Shown: piece by piece, positions 18,069-27,899 of the stretch
Position numbering within the stretch: the stretch's first letter is position 1
How the letters are laid out: each line of letters opens with the position of its first letter
Assembly (NCBI GenBank): GCA_016699915.1
Contig: CP064990.1
Span: 848,464 to 912,463 of the forward strand
DNA from: Neisseriales bacterium
Lineage (GTDB): Bacteria > Pseudomonadota > Gammaproteobacteria > Burkholderiales > Q3-R57-64
Reading direction: 5' to 3'
DNA length: 64,000 bases
Program-made: the position numbers and the translations under genes
The notes under the pieces: generated by a model
The model's database searches: none
Told to the model about the DNA's origin: nothing
What the model saw: only the letters and a program-made list of their open reading frames with translations

Positions 18069-19931
18069 TTATTGATGGGAAATATAATGGCGGATAGTCT
18101 TTTCAATACCCGTCGCATCTAATCCAATACTTGCTAACTGCTGGCAAGCTTCGCCTTGCTCAATATAACTATCTGGTAATCCCATTAATAAAATGGGTTG
18201 GATGATCTGTTCTTGCTGTAACCATTCTGCGACACCTGACCCAGCTCCGCCTTTGATTGTATTTTCCTCAACACAAACCAGTAATTCATGCTGCTTTGCA
18301 AAAGTTCGAATCAGCCTAGTATCCAGTGGCTTAACAAAACGCATATCAGCAACACTTGCATCGAAAGCTTCGGCTGCCTGCATAGCGGATGCCAACAAGC
18401 TTCCAAAAACTAAAATCCCAACTTTTCCTTTACCCTTTCGTCTAACTACACCACGACCCCAAGGCAAAATTTGCATCGTCGTTTCTACTGTCACACTAGA
18501 TCCGCTCCCTCGAGGATAACGTACCACACAAGGACCATCATGCAAAAAACCAGTGTAAAGCAATTGACGGCATTCATTTTCGTTAGAGGGTGTCATAATC
18601 GCTATATTGGGTATACAACGTAAAAAACTCAAATCAAATGCACCCGCATGTGTTGGGCCATCGGCTCCGACTAATCCTGACCGATCCACCGCAAATAATA
18701 CGGGTAAATTTTGTAAAGCAACATCATGAATCAATTGGTCGTAACCACGCTGTAAAAAAGTAGAATAAATGGCCACAACAGGCTTGAGTCCTTCACAAGC
18801 CAAACCAGCTGCAAAAGTAATCGCATGCTGCTCGGCAATACCAACATCAAAGTAACGTTTAGGAAACTGTTCTGCAAACGCAACCAACCCCGATCCCTCT
18901 TTCATAGCAGGCGTAATGGCAACCAACCGATCATCGGTTGTAGCCATATCACATAACCAGCGACTAAATACTTGCGTATAAGTCAATGCTTTAGCAGTAT
19001 CTTGCTTCCCTAAGCCATACTTGGGATCAAAACGCACAACACCATGGTAAGCAATCGGATCCTTTTCAGCTAAAGCATAACCATAGCCTTTTTGGGTGAC
19101 TACATGCAAAAATTGCGGGCCATTTAGTCGACGAACATTGCGCAGTGTTGCAACCAAGCCTGTGACATCATGACCATCAATAGGACCAATATAGTTAAAA
19201 CCAAACTGCTCAAATAATACACCGGGAGTAAGCATGCCTTTGAGGCTTTCTTCAACTTTACCAGCCAATGTTTGCACCGCTGGCACAACGCTTAATATCT
19301 TACGAGAACCCTGTCGCACAGCATTGTAAAAGCGACTGGCTAACAATTGTGAGAGATAATGGGTTAAAGCACCAACGTTATGCGAAATGGACATGGCATT
19401 GTCATTTAAAATCACCAGTAAATTGATATGCCGCATGGTACCTGCGTTATTTAGCGCCTCAAAAGCTTGTCCAGCAGTTAAAGCACCGTCCCCAATAATG
19501 GCAACATAGCGCTTGGTATCCTTAGGATCACGCAAGTAATTAGCAACAGCCATGCCCAGCGCTGATGCAATAGAAGTAGAAGCATGTCCCACACCAAAAG
19601 CATCGTAGGGCGATTCTGCGCGCCTCGGAAAACCAGATAGCCCACCTTGTTGACGTAATGTATGCATGGCCGCACGACGACCTGTTAGTATTTTATGAGC
19701 ATAAGCTTGATGTCCCACATCCCATACCAATTTATCTTGCGGTGTATTCAAAACATAGTGCAAGGCAATGGAAAGCTCAATTGTGCCTAAATTAGATGCT
19801 AAATGACCCCCCGTTTGGCCAACTGATTCGATCAAAAATTGGCGGAGCTCATCGGCAAGTTGTGGAAGTTGCGAAACAGCGAGTGCACGCAAAGAGGTAG
19901 GATAGTCAATCGTTTCCAGTAATGTCTTCAT
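18069..19931 (-). CDS. dxs: 1-deoxy-D-xylulose-5-phosphate synthase
   Basis: A 620-residue thiamine-diphosphate enzyme (same length as in E. coli) that condenses pyruvate and glyceraldehyde-3-phosphate in the first MEP-pathway step. The catalytic WDVGHQAYAHKILTGR and the TPP motif beginning GDGALTAG with NDNAMSIS are intact, as is the C-terminal transketolase part (GLVGADGPTHAGAFD). It follows ispA by 5 bp; xseB-ispA-dxs is the usual proteobacterial order. Confidence 0.98.
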   Translation of the reverse strand: MKTLLETIDYPTSLRALAVSQLPQLADELRQFLIESVGQTGGHLASNLGTIELSIALHYVLNTPQDKLVWDVGHQAYAHKILTGRRAAMHTLRQQGGLSGFPRRAESPYDAFGVGHASTSIASALGMAVANYLRDPKDTKRYVAIIGDGALTAGQAFEALNNAGTMRHINLLVILNDNAMSISHNVGALTHYLSQLLASRFYNAVRQGSRKILSVVPAVQTLAGKVEESLKGMLTPGVLFEQFGFNYIGPIDGHDVTGLVATLRNVRRLNGPQFLHVVTQKGYGYALAEKDPIAYHGVVRFDPKYGLGKQDTAKALTYTQVFSRWLCDMATTDDRLVAITPAMKEGSGLVAFAEQFPKRYFDVGIAEQHAITFAAGLACEGLKPVVAIYSTFLQRGYDQLIHDVALQNLPVLFAVDRSGLVGADGPTHAGAFDLSFLRCIPNIAIMTPSNENECRQLLYTGFLHDGPCVVRYPRGSGSSVTVETTMQILPWGRGVVRRKGKGKVGILVFGSLLASAMQAAEAFDASVADMRFVKPLDTRLIRTFAKQHELLVCVEENTIKGGAGSGVAEWLQQEQIIQPILLMGLPDSYIEQGEACQQLASIGLDATGIEKTIRHYISHQ

Positions 19932-19936
19932 GTTAT

Positions 19937-20824
19937 TTAAAACGTCCGATGCGCGATATAATCAGCCAAATATCGCAACATATCAGCTGCTGCATCAAAG
20001 GAGTGCAAACAATCTAGTGCGTCATGATGAAGTGTGCGTGCCATTTTTTTAGCACCTGCCAGACCTAGTGCACGCACATAAGTGGGTCTATAACATTGAG
20101 CACCATTCGATGGCACAGAAAACGTTTCGGTGTTGTCATCCAATATATCATCCGTCACTTGGAATAATAAGCCGACAGATTCAGCAAATTCATTCAAAGC
20201 AGCGTGTTGCGAAGCTGTCAATCGCTGTCCACATAATGCTCCTAACAAAATAGAAGCTTGAATCAGTCGACCAGTTTTAAGTTGATGCATCGCTTGAAGT
20301 TGTTGGATGGATAAGAACTGACTAGTGCTGGTTAGATCAATCGCTTGGCCTTGTGCCATGCCCTCTTGACCAATTGCCTGGGACAATAGATGGATCATCG
20401 TCAATTGTTGATTGGGCGCTACCGACTCAAGAGGGTTTGAGAGTACTTCAAACGCAAGCGATTGCAGAGCATCTCCTGTCAAAAGCGCAATCGCTTCACC
20501 AAAAGCAATATGACAAGCTGGTTTATCACGGCGCCAAACATCATCATCCATACAGGGCATATCATCATGAACAAGCGAGTACGCGTGGATCAGCTCAATC
20601 GCACAAGCCACTTGCGCTAATGCATTACTTGCAGCGTGCGTGATGGTGCCAGACGCAAAAACTAAAAGCGCTCGAACCCGCTTGCCTTCTCCGAGCGCAA
20701 CATAAGCCATGGCCTCAGTTAATTTTCGATCAGAACGATTATTGACCAAGACACAATTTGTCAAAGCACGATTGACACACATTTGATGGTGACGCATCCA
20801 TGCTTCGAAGGCATGTTCAGTCAT
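19937..20824 (-). CDS. ispA: farnesyl diphosphate synthase
   Basis: A 295-residue trans-prenyltransferase that makes C15 farnesyl diphosphate from IPP and DMAPP. Both aspartate-rich motifs are present: HDDMPCMDDD (about 88-97) and DDILD (about 228-232). The ATG overlaps the end of xseB by 8 bp, so translation is probably coupled. Feeds uppS and quinone synthesis. Confidence 0.96.
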   Translation of the reverse strand: MTEHAFEAWMRHHQMCVNRALTNCVLVNNRSDRKLTEAMAYVALGEGKRVRALLVFASGTITHAASNALAQVACAIELIHAYSLVHDDMPCMDDDVWRRDKPACHIAFGEAIALLTGDALQSLAFEVLSNPLESVAPNQQLTMIHLLSQAIGQEGMAQGQAIDLTSTSQFLSIQQLQAMHQLKTGRLIQASILLGALCGQRLTASQHAALNEFAESVGLLFQVTDDILDDNTETFSVPSNGAQCYRPTYVRALGLAGAKKMARTLHHDALDCLHSFDAAADMLRYLADYIAHRTF

Positions 20825-21050
20825 CTGATAGCTTTAAGGGCTTTAAAACACCCTCATCGAAAATTTTAAGCTGTTGTTCTGCGGCAACTAATTTATCTTG
20901 GCACAACTTCACAAGCTCTACCCCACGCTGGTAGGTTTTAAGGGATTCTTCCAATGTAAGATCGGTGCGCTCCATCTTTTCGACCAGTTGCTCAAGCTCC
21001 ATAAGTAATGCATCAAAATTAGCGGTAACCTGCTGATTGTCGGTAGTCAT
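20817..21050 (-). CDS. xseB: exodeoxyribonuclease VII small subunit
   Basis: A 77-residue all-helical small subunit of exonuclease VII, which degrades single-stranded DNA together with XseA. The family core is visible as LEQLVEKMERTDLTLEESL and YQRGVELVKLCQ. xseA is not in the window. First gene of the xseB-ispA-dxs unit, divergent from valS. Confidence 0.95.
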   Translation of the reverse strand: MTTDNQQVTANFDALLMELEQLVEKMERTDLTLEESLKTYQRGVELVKLCQDKLVAAEQQLKIFDEGVLKPLKLSDD

Positions 21051-21245
21051 GGATTGATCTTAAAAAAATCTATCCTCAAAAAAATTAATTTAGGGAATGC
21101 ATGATCTATCAATCATAGCACAACAGCATTATTCTAAAACCTAACAGATCATGTTATGATTGGCGCTTGCCCCTGTCTCGTTGGCCGAATCTGCCTAGCA
21201 TGTTCGGCTACGCTGGTGGTTGGCTTGTGCAAACCAGGGTATTTT

Positions 21246-24137
21246 ATGGAACTTGATAAAAACTTTCAACCAGGTAAGATTGAGCAGGATTGGTATCGGC
21301 AATGGGAAGTTTCAGGTCATTTTTGCCCCAATCTTAACCCTCAAGCACACTCCTTCTGTATTCAGCTTCCACCGCCTAACATAACAGGTACATTGCATAT
21401 GGGGCATGCCTTTGGCCAGACTATTATGGATGGTTTAATCCGATACCAACGGATGAAGGGTAGTAATACGTTATGGATACCAGGAACAGATCACGCAGGT
21501 ATTGCGACACAAATTGTGGTGGAGAGACAATTATCTCAGCAAGGTATCTCCAAAACTGAGCTCGGTAGGGAAAACTTTATTCAAAAATTATGGGCATGGA
21601 AGAAAGTCTCCGGTAATACCATCGCCAGCCAAATGCGACGCATAGGCTGCTCAGTGGATTGGTCAAAAGCTTATTTCACTATGGATCCTACCTATGTTGA
21701 CAATGTACTGTCCGTATTTATGCAGTTATATCAAGAAGGGTTGATTTATCGCGCTAAAAGGCTAGTCAATTGGGATCCAGTGCTAGGAACAGCAATCTCA
21801 GATATTGAAGTTGAAAACCTCGAAGAAACAGGCCAGATGTGGTATGTTCGCTACCCGCTTTTAGAACAACCTGACCAGTATATTGTTGTTGCCACAACAC
21901 GTCCCGAAACAATGCTTGGTGATGTAGCCGTTGCGGTACATCCTGATGATCCGCGCTATCAGTCTTTTATCGGTAAAAAGTTGTTATTACCGCTTACCGA
22001 TAGAGCCATTCCAGTCATTGCTGACATGTATGTGGAAACCACTTTTGGGACAGGATGTGTCAAAGTTACGCCTGCACATGATTTCAATGACTATGAAATC
22101 GGCAAACGCCATCACACTGATTTAATTAATATTTTAACGCTTGATGGTAAAATACGTGCCAAAGCAGAAGTCTTTGATTGTCATCATCAAACAAAATCTG
22201 TTTATCCGATACCTAGAGCCTACATAGGGCAATCCTGTGAAGTTGCGCGTCAAAAAATTGTTGTTGATCTGCAGCAAGCAGGTTGCTTGGTCAAAACTGA
22301 GCCCCATCAGATAAAGGTGCCAAGAGGCGATCGAACAGGCGTTGTGATTGAGCCGATGCTTACTAATCAATGGTTCGTTGCAGTTAATAAAGCTATTGAT
22401 AGCGATCCCCAAAAACGCACACTTGCTCAAAAAGCGATACAAGCTGTTGAAAGCGGGCAAGTACGTTTCGTGCCAAAAAACTGGACTAATACTTATGGCC
22501 AGTGGATGCAAAATATACAGGACTGGTGTATCAGTCGACAACTATGGTGGGGGCACCGTATCCCAGCTTGGTATGACAAGGAAGGCCAAGTTTATGTCGC
22601 GCGTGATGAACAGCATGCCTACGCACAATATGCTGCACAGCTTGGTTTAACAGACCCTCAAACTGCTCAACCTTTATCAATGGCGCAACTGCAGCAGAAA
22701 GGATGGATGCTGAAGCAAGATGAAGACGTCTTAGATACTTGGTTCAGTAGTGGCATTTTGCCCTTCGCAACACTGGGCTGGCCAAAAAAAACCCCGGAAA
22801 TTGATCAATTCTTACCTTCCAGTGTGCTGGTTACTGGCTACGAAATTCTGTTTTTTTGGGTCGCACGCATGATCATGCTAACCACCCATTTTACGGGCAA
22901 AATACCTTTTCGAACAGTCTATATTCACGGTATGGTGCGGGATCACGATGGCAAAAAAATGTCCAAATCGGAAGGCAATGTCATTGATCCTGTAGATCTA
23001 TTAGATGGTATCACACTTGAAGATTTACTGGCTAAACGGACAGTTGGACTTCGCCGTCCCGAAAAAGCTTCGCAGATCGTTCAAGCCACAACAAAACTAT
23101 TCCCAGAAGGGATTCCAGATTATGGTGCTGATGCATTACGCTTCACCATGGCCAGTTACGCGAATCTAGGTCGCCAAGTTAATTTTGATTTTAAACGTTG
23201 TAGGGGCTACCGCAACTTTTGCAATAAGCTCTGGCAAGCAACCCGCTTTGTGCTTATGCACACAAAAGACCAACCAATCACCATGTCTGCACAATGCATA
23301 AATAGGACACATTGGATTAACCAATGGATGCTCAGTTGCTTACAGTCCACCATCATGGACGTGACAAAAGCATTGGATAACTATCGTTTTGATTTAGCTG
23401 CTAAGGCATTGTACGCTTTTACATGGGACGAATATTGCAGTTGGTATTTAGAATTTGTCAAAATCCTTTTCAATCATGCTGACGCAACTGAGCAACAAGC
23501 AACCCGCTACACCATGCTCTTAACGCTTGAGACCCTATTGCGACTCATGCATCCAATCATGCCATTTATTACAGAGGCATTGTGGCAGGATGTTGCACCG
23601 CGTATTCAAGCCAAGTTGACGCCGTTTATCATGAACGCATCCTGGCCAACCGCTGAACAAAGCTTCATAAACGAAGACGCCTTATCCAAAGTCACGCTGC
23701 TAAAAGAGATGACCGAAGCTGTTCGTCATTTGCGCGGCGAAATGCAAATAGATCCTGCTCAAAAAATACCACTCTTTATTGAGGGCAATCACGCTTGTGA
23801 TGAATATCGACCTTTTCTTCAAACATTAGCTAGACTATCTATGATAACAGTGGTAGACAAAATCCCTACCCAACATCATGCACCCCATATATTGACCAAC
23901 GGCATGCGTTTGATGTTAGACGTTCAGGTTAATCAAGCTATGGAAAGTATCAAACTAACAAAAGCTATCAGTCAGTTAGATAAAGAGATCGGCTTGCTAA
24001 CCGCTAAATTGAAGGTGCTACAGCAATCACCAACACCACTTTCAGCGCTCGTTCAGCAAACTCAAGCACAGCGGGTGGATCGACAAAATAAAAAAGCAGT
24101 CTTTATAGCTCAACTAGCACATCTAGGTAAAAAATAG
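21246..24137 (+). CDS. valS: valyl-tRNA synthetase
   Basis: A 963-residue class I synthetase. The HIGH motif is HMGHAFGQ (about residue 47), KMSKS is in KKMSKSEGNVIDP (about 556), the editing domain lies between (TTRPETMLGD), and the last 65 residues form the family's C-terminal coiled coil. I start at the ATG of MELDKNFQPG, six bases after an AGGG site. The frame is open 30 codons further upstream, but that extension has no family match. tRNA-Val is in the same window. Confidence 0.98.
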   Translation: MELDKNFQPGKIEQDWYRQWEVSGHFCPNLNPQAHSFCIQLPPPNITGTLHMGHAFGQTIMDGLIRYQRMKGSNTLWIPGTDHAGIATQIVVERQLSQQGISKTELGRENFIQKLWAWKKVSGNTIASQMRRIGCSVDWSKAYFTMDPTYVDNVLSVFMQLYQEGLIYRAKRLVNWDPVLGTAISDIEVENLEETGQMWYVRYPLLEQPDQYIVVATTRPETMLGDVAVAVHPDDPRYQSFIGKKLLLPLTDRAIPVIADMYVETTFGTGCVKVTPAHDFNDYEIGKRHHTDLINILTLDGKIRAKAEVFDCHHQTKSVYPIPRAYIGQSCEVARQKIVVDLQQAGCLVKTEPHQIKVPRGDRTGVVIEPMLTNQWFVAVNKAIDSDPQKRTLAQKAIQAVESGQVRFVPKNWTNTYGQWMQNIQDWCISRQLWWGHRIPAWYDKEGQVYVARDEQHAYAQYAAQLGLTDPQTAQPLSMAQLQQKGWMLKQDEDVLDTWFSSGILPFATLGWPKKTPEIDQFLPSSVLVTGYEILFFWVARMIMLTTHFTGKIPFRTVYIHGMVRDHDGKKMSKSEGNVIDPVDLLDGITLEDLLAKRTVGLRRPEKASQIVQATTKLFPEGIPDYGADALRFTMASYANLGRQVNFDFKRCRGYRNFCNKLWQATRFVLMHTKDQPITMSAQCINRTHWINQWMLSCLQSTIMDVTKALDNYRFDLAAKALYAFTWDEYCSWYLEFVKILFNHADATEQQATRYTMLLTLETLLRLMHPIMPFITEALWQDVAPRIQAKLTPFIMNASWPTAEQSFINEDALSKVTLLKEMTEAVRHLRGEMQIDPAQKIPLFIEGNHACDEYRPFLQTLARLSMITVVDKIPTQHHAPHILTNGMRLMLDVQVNQAMESIKLTKAISQLDKEIGLLTAKLKVLQQSPTPLSALVQQTQAQRVDRQNKKAVFIAQLAHLGKK

Positions 24138-24149
24138 ATAGGTGATGTG

Positions 24150-24391
24150 ATGATTACAATAAAAAATGGGTGACGGTGCATTTTAGATTGCCACGTGGCA
24201 TCAAGATGAGACGACAGGTCATCTTACGAGGTGATGAAATAGACAATGAGGAATTAATCAAGCGTAAGATTATTTGCTACGCTTTGCGACACTTGCCTGT
24301 TGATTATAGCCTAGATGATTACATTACTTACGATCTGAAAACTTTGACCAGCAATCGTCAATTCAACCAATATGTGTTTAAGCTACTTTAA
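24150..24391 (+). CDS. unknown small basic protein, start disrupted or slippage-dependent
   Basis: Not recognised. The uninterrupted frame runs from a GTG at 24170 to 24391 (73 codons, with RRQVILRGDEIDNEE and YSLDDYITYDL inside) but no ribosome-binding site precedes that GTG. An AGGTGATG site instead precedes an ATG at 24150 whose frame ends after seven codons in GGGTGA. The two frames meet at a run of six A (24161-24166); one extra A would join them into MITIKKWVTVHF and onward, about 80 residues. Either a recent one-base deletion or slippage at the A-run is possible. It is the first gene of a three-gene unit. Confidence 0.45.
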
Positions 24392-24403
24392 AGGGGGATG
24401 GTG

Positions 24404-24784
24404 ATGAACAAGGCTCTTAACGTCATAGCAATCGCTACGTCTGCTGTGATAGCAGTTGCTGGAACATTAGGTATGTATATTATATATAAAGGAAGAATAC
24501 CAAGCGGAGTAGAGTGGCGCGAATATGAAGAAAACTTATATCGTAACCTTTACACATGGAATTATAATTTGGAAGATCACACTTATACATTTATGGGATC
24601 AAAACTAGATCTGCTTCTGGATGGTTATTTGAAGCACGCCTATTCATTAATAGAAAGCCCAATGTTTTTAGTCTGTGGAGTTATTTTAATAGCCGCACTC
24701 GTGCTCTTGGTAGTGTTCATTGCCCAATATATACTCGATAAACTTGCTCAGCCAAAGGACAATCATGAAAATCACGCTGATTAG
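24404..24784 (+). CDS. unknown two-helix membrane protein
   Basis: A 126-residue protein of unknown function with two membrane segments: residues about 5-27 (NVIAIATSAVIAVAGTLGMY) and about 85-112 (MFLVCGVILIAALVLLVVF). Between them lies a tyrosine-, glutamate- and asparagine-rich loop (EEYENLYRNLYTWNYN-like) that would face the periplasm, and the tail is charged. I start at the ATG six bases after AAAGGGGG rather than at the ATG that abuts it. It follows the preceding small gene by 12 bp and its end overlaps the next gene. Confidence 0.6.
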   Translation: MNKALNVIAIATSAVIAVAGTLGMYIIYKGRIPSGVEWREYEENLYRNLYTWNYNLEDHTYTFMGSKLDLLLDGYLKHAYSLIESPMFLVCGVILIAALVLLVVFIAQYILDKLAQPKDNHENHAD

Positions 24785-24890
24785 AGTTTCAACCGTAGCA
24801 TTGCTCATCGCAGCGATGCTACCCGTTACGATATTCTACGATCGGTTTGGTGTGTACAAGCGGGATTGTATCGTTCATATAGAGGCTTGA
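24765..24890 (+). CDS. 41-residue single-helix membrane protein
   Basis: A short gene not recognised as any family. It encodes 41 residues with one hydrophobic segment near the N-terminus (VSTVALLIAAMLPVTIF) and a polar tail with a single cysteine (YKRDCIVHIEA). It overlaps the end of the preceding gene by 20 bp in another frame and has a clean Shine-Dalgarno (AAAGGAC, four bases before the ATG). The overlap and site argue for real translation. thrC begins 13 bp after its stop. Confidence 0.55.
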   Translation: MKITLIRVSTVALLIAAMLPVTIFYDRFGVYKRDCIVHIEA

Positions 24891-24903
24891 TTAAGTATTG
24901 AAG

Positions 24904-26316
24904 ATGAAATACTTTAGTACACGTGGCAAAACATCCAGCCATCGCTTTTTGGATGTTCTATTGACCGGTTTAGCACCAGATGGTGGGTTGTTTGTGCCAG
25001 AAACTTACCCAAGAATTACCCAAGAAGATTTAGAAAGGTGGCGAACACTCCCTTATGCTGAGTTGGCCTACCAAGTCATCCGACTATTTATTGATGATAT
25101 ACCCGAGAAAACCCTTCGCGCCATACTTCAGCATACCTATCAACAAGATGCGTTTGATATAGAGACCATCATCACCCTTGATCCATTACATGATGGGCTT
25201 TACATTGAGGGGCTGTCACACGGCCCTACGCTTGCCTTCAAAGACATGGCCATGCAACTACTTGGCCATTTGTTAGAATACGCTCTTGCGACTAAAAATC
25301 AAACTTTAAATATTGTTGGCGCAACCTCTGGTGACACTGGTAGTGCTGCAGAATATGCTTTGCGAAACAAACGAGGTATACAGGTTTTTATGTTGTCACC
25401 ATCTGGAAAAATGAGTGCTTTTCAACGTGCTCAAATGTACAGCTTACAAGACGCAAATATTCACAACATTGCTATTACAGGCATGTTTGACGACTGTCAA
25501 GATATTGTCAAAGCCGTGCAAAATGACGCACTATTTAAAGAAAAATGCCGAATCGGCACCATCAATTCGATCAACTGGGCGCGCATTTTAGCGCAGATTG
25601 TATACTATATCGCAGGGTATATTCAGGCAACCAATCACGGTCATAAACAGGTAAGTTTTTGTGTCCCTTCAGGCAATTTTGGCAATGTTTGTGCAGGGCA
25701 TATTGCTAAACAGATGGGGTTGCCCATTGCAAGATTGATCGTTGCAACCAATGAGAATGATGTATTACATGAATTTTTTCATCATGGTGTTTACCGTCCA
25801 AGGAAAAACCATGAAACCTATACAACGTCCAGTCCTTCTATGGACATATCCAAAGCCTCCAATATAGAGCGTTTTATTTTTGATCTCCTAGAAAGGAAAT
25901 CCAATATCATTAACGATCTTTGGAAAAATTTATCAAAATTAGGTGGCTTTGATTTATCACATAAATTACCCGATATTCATCAGCATTACGGTTTTTTTTC
26001 AGGTAGAAGTCATCATCAAAATCGCTTGGCAACAATCGCTTTAACAAAACAAAAAGATAATCGATTAATTGATCCGCATACAGCAGATGGCATATATGTT
26101 GCTCGTGCTTTACGTCAACCGAACGAAACGATAGTTGTGCTAGAAACGGCATCCCCTATCAAATTTTCTGAAACAATAGAAGAAGCAACAGGTCAGCACC
26201 AAGTACTACCATTGACCTTTCAAGCAATGATGAAATTACCGCAACGAGTAACAACCTTGCCAGCTAGTACTGCCCTTGTCAAAGATTTTATTCACCAAAC
26301 ATTAAAAAACCGTTAA
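24904..26316 (+). CDS. thrC: threonine synthase
   Basis: A 470-residue PLP enzyme of the long proteobacterial class; it converts O-phosphohomoserine to threonine. The cofactor lysine is in LAFKDMAMQLLG (about residue 113) and the SGDTGSAAEYAL phosphate-binding stretch follows. I start at the ATG of MKYFSTRG, the family N-terminus; a TTG two codons earlier is in frame. In many betaproteobacteria thrC sits directly after hom; here hom is 3 kb away on the other strand. Homoserine kinase is not in the window. Confidence 0.96.
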   Translation: MKYFSTRGKTSSHRFLDVLLTGLAPDGGLFVPETYPRITQEDLERWRTLPYAELAYQVIRLFIDDIPEKTLRAILQHTYQQDAFDIETIITLDPLHDGLYIEGLSHGPTLAFKDMAMQLLGHLLEYALATKNQTLNIVGATSGDTGSAAEYALRNKRGIQVFMLSPSGKMSAFQRAQMYSLQDANIHNIAITGMFDDCQDIVKAVQNDALFKEKCRIGTINSINWARILAQIVYYIAGYIQATNHGHKQVSFCVPSGNFGNVCAGHIAKQMGLPIARLIVATNENDVLHEFFHHGVYRPRKNHETYTTSSPSMDISKASNIERFIFDLLERKSNIINDLWKNLSKLGGFDLSHKLPDIHQHYGFFSGRSHHQNRLATIALTKQKDNRLIDPHTADGIYVARALRQPNETIVVLETASPIKFSETIEEATGQHQVLPLTFQAMMKLPQRVTTLPASTALVKDFIHQTLKNR

Positions 26317-26391
26317 GGCATCATGCAACCCATATAAAGCAAAAAGCACATTATTGATTTTAATAGCACGACTTAATCAGGAACAGTCATT

Positions 26392-27573
26392 ATGGCTTCT
26401 TATATTCTTGTTTTAAACTGTGGTAGTTCTTCTATCAAGTTTGCACTCATCAATCCGGCAAGTAAAGAAACAGAAGTCACGGGTATTGCCGAAAAGCTCA
26501 ATTTACCCGGTGCACGTTTAAAGTTTGCCCAACATGGCGAAAAAATAACGAGGGATATACCTGCAGCTGATCATCGTTCTGCTATGCAATATGTGTTGCA
26601 GGAACTGTCCCAGCGTCACTTATTAAGTGAGGTCATTGCTGTAGGGCATCGTGTTGTACATGGGGGAGAAAAATTTCAACACTCCATACGTATTGACGAT
26701 CAAGTCCTTGATGCAATTAAAACTTGTTGTCGATTAGCGCCCTTACATAATCCCGCAAACCTGTTAGGTATTGAAAGTGCGCTTCAGTATTTACCAAAGT
26801 TGCCGCAAGTTGCAGTTTTTGATACCTCATTCCACCAAACTATGCCCAAGAAAGCTTATTTATACGCCCTACCCATGAAGCTTCACCAGCAACATGGTAT
26901 TAGGCGATATGGATTTCATGGTATTAGTTATCGCTTTGTTTGCCAAGCAGCCGCTCAAATGCTTAATAAACCGCTCAATGATTGCGCTTTAATCATTGCA
27001 CATCTTGGAAATGGTTCATCAGTCACCGCCGTTTTGAACGGTCAAAGCGTAGATACTAGTATGGGATTGACCCCATTAGAAGGGCTAGTTATGGGAACGC
27101 GATCAGGTGATATTGATCCGGGTATTTCACCATTTTTGGTTGATAATCTAGGCATGAATGTTGCGAGCATCAACAATCTGCTTAATAAAGAAAGCGGACT
27201 ACTCGGATTGTCCGAATTAACCAGCGATTGCCGAGAATTGGAAGAAGCGGCTATATCAGGGCATGATGGCGCTAGTTTAGCACTCGAAATTTTTTGCTAT
27301 CGCTTAGCCAAATATATTGCAAGCTACATGGTACCACTGGGTCGACTGGATGCTGTCGTATTTACAGGTGGAATTGGCGAAAACTCGGATATATTGCGTG
27401 CTAATGTACTAAATCAACTAGGCTTTTTAGGGATCAAGCTTGATGAAGAAGCCAATAAACGCTGTATTCGTGGTGTAGAGGGTCGTATCGACCAAAAAAC
27501 AATACCTGCTGCCTTGGTAGTAGCAACTAACGAAGAATTAATGATTGCATTGGACACAGCCATTTTAATCTAA
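26392..27573 (+). CDS. ackA: acetate kinase
   Basis: A 393-residue acetate kinase that interconverts acetyl phosphate + ADP and acetate + ATP. The ASKHA-fold signatures are intact: VLNCGSSSIKFAL at the start, DTSFHQTMP, and FTGGIGENS (about 325). An AGGAAC site precedes the ATG. Its usual partner pta is not in the window. Since cytochrome bd is also present, overflow acetate production under low oxygen is a plausible use. Confidence 0.97.
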   Translation: MASYILVLNCGSSSIKFALINPASKETEVTGIAEKLNLPGARLKFAQHGEKITRDIPAADHRSAMQYVLQELSQRHLLSEVIAVGHRVVHGGEKFQHSIRIDDQVLDAIKTCCRLAPLHNPANLLGIESALQYLPKLPQVAVFDTSFHQTMPKKAYLYALPMKLHQQHGIRRYGFHGISYRFVCQAAAQMLNKPLNDCALIIAHLGNGSSVTAVLNGQSVDTSMGLTPLEGLVMGTRSGDIDPGISPFLVDNLGMNVASINNLLNKESGLLGLSELTSDCRELEEAAISGHDGASLALEIFCYRLAKYIASYMVPLGRLDAVVFTGGIGENSDILRANVLNQLGFLGIKLDEEANKRCIRGVEGRIDQKTIPAALVVATNEELMIALDTAILI

Positions 27574-27899
27574 ATTGATCCCATCTTGTCTGACATACAC
27601 ATTACAACTGCGCTAACTTAGGTTGTTGTGAGTAAGTTCTAGCAGTGATAGTGATTTATCCATGCTATGAAATTCGCTCATAGAGAAGGTACCCAAGTCT
27701 ATTTGGTAACACCTGGGGCACCACATAAACCATCCATGTATGAGCATAGCGATTTATTTATCAAAATCAATACCCAACACAGTCATAGGAAGCGCTTTGT
27801 TTAATATCAATAACCTGCACAGGAATAAGCGCTCCGGCTTATCCCTGTGAACAGATCACTGTGTACTACATATTCAAAATAGACTTGTAAAGTGGCAAC
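27574..27899. other. 326-bp gap between ackA and phoA
   Basis: Holds no recognisable gene. A possible 45-codon frame runs at 27667-27804 on the plus strand (MKFAHREGTQVYLVTPG...), but it has no ribosome-binding site and no family I recognise; it may be a gene fragment. The one clear structure is the hairpin at 27819-27848, listed separately. Confidence 0.5.
27819..27848. terminator. hairpin between convergent ackA and phoA
   Basis: ACAGGAATAAGC (27819-27830) pairs with GCTTATCCCTGT (27837-27848) with one mismatch and a six-base loop. No T-run follows on either strand, so termination would have to be weak or Rho-assisted; the position between convergent genes suggests a shared terminator or an RNA 3'-end protector. 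Confidence 0.45.
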
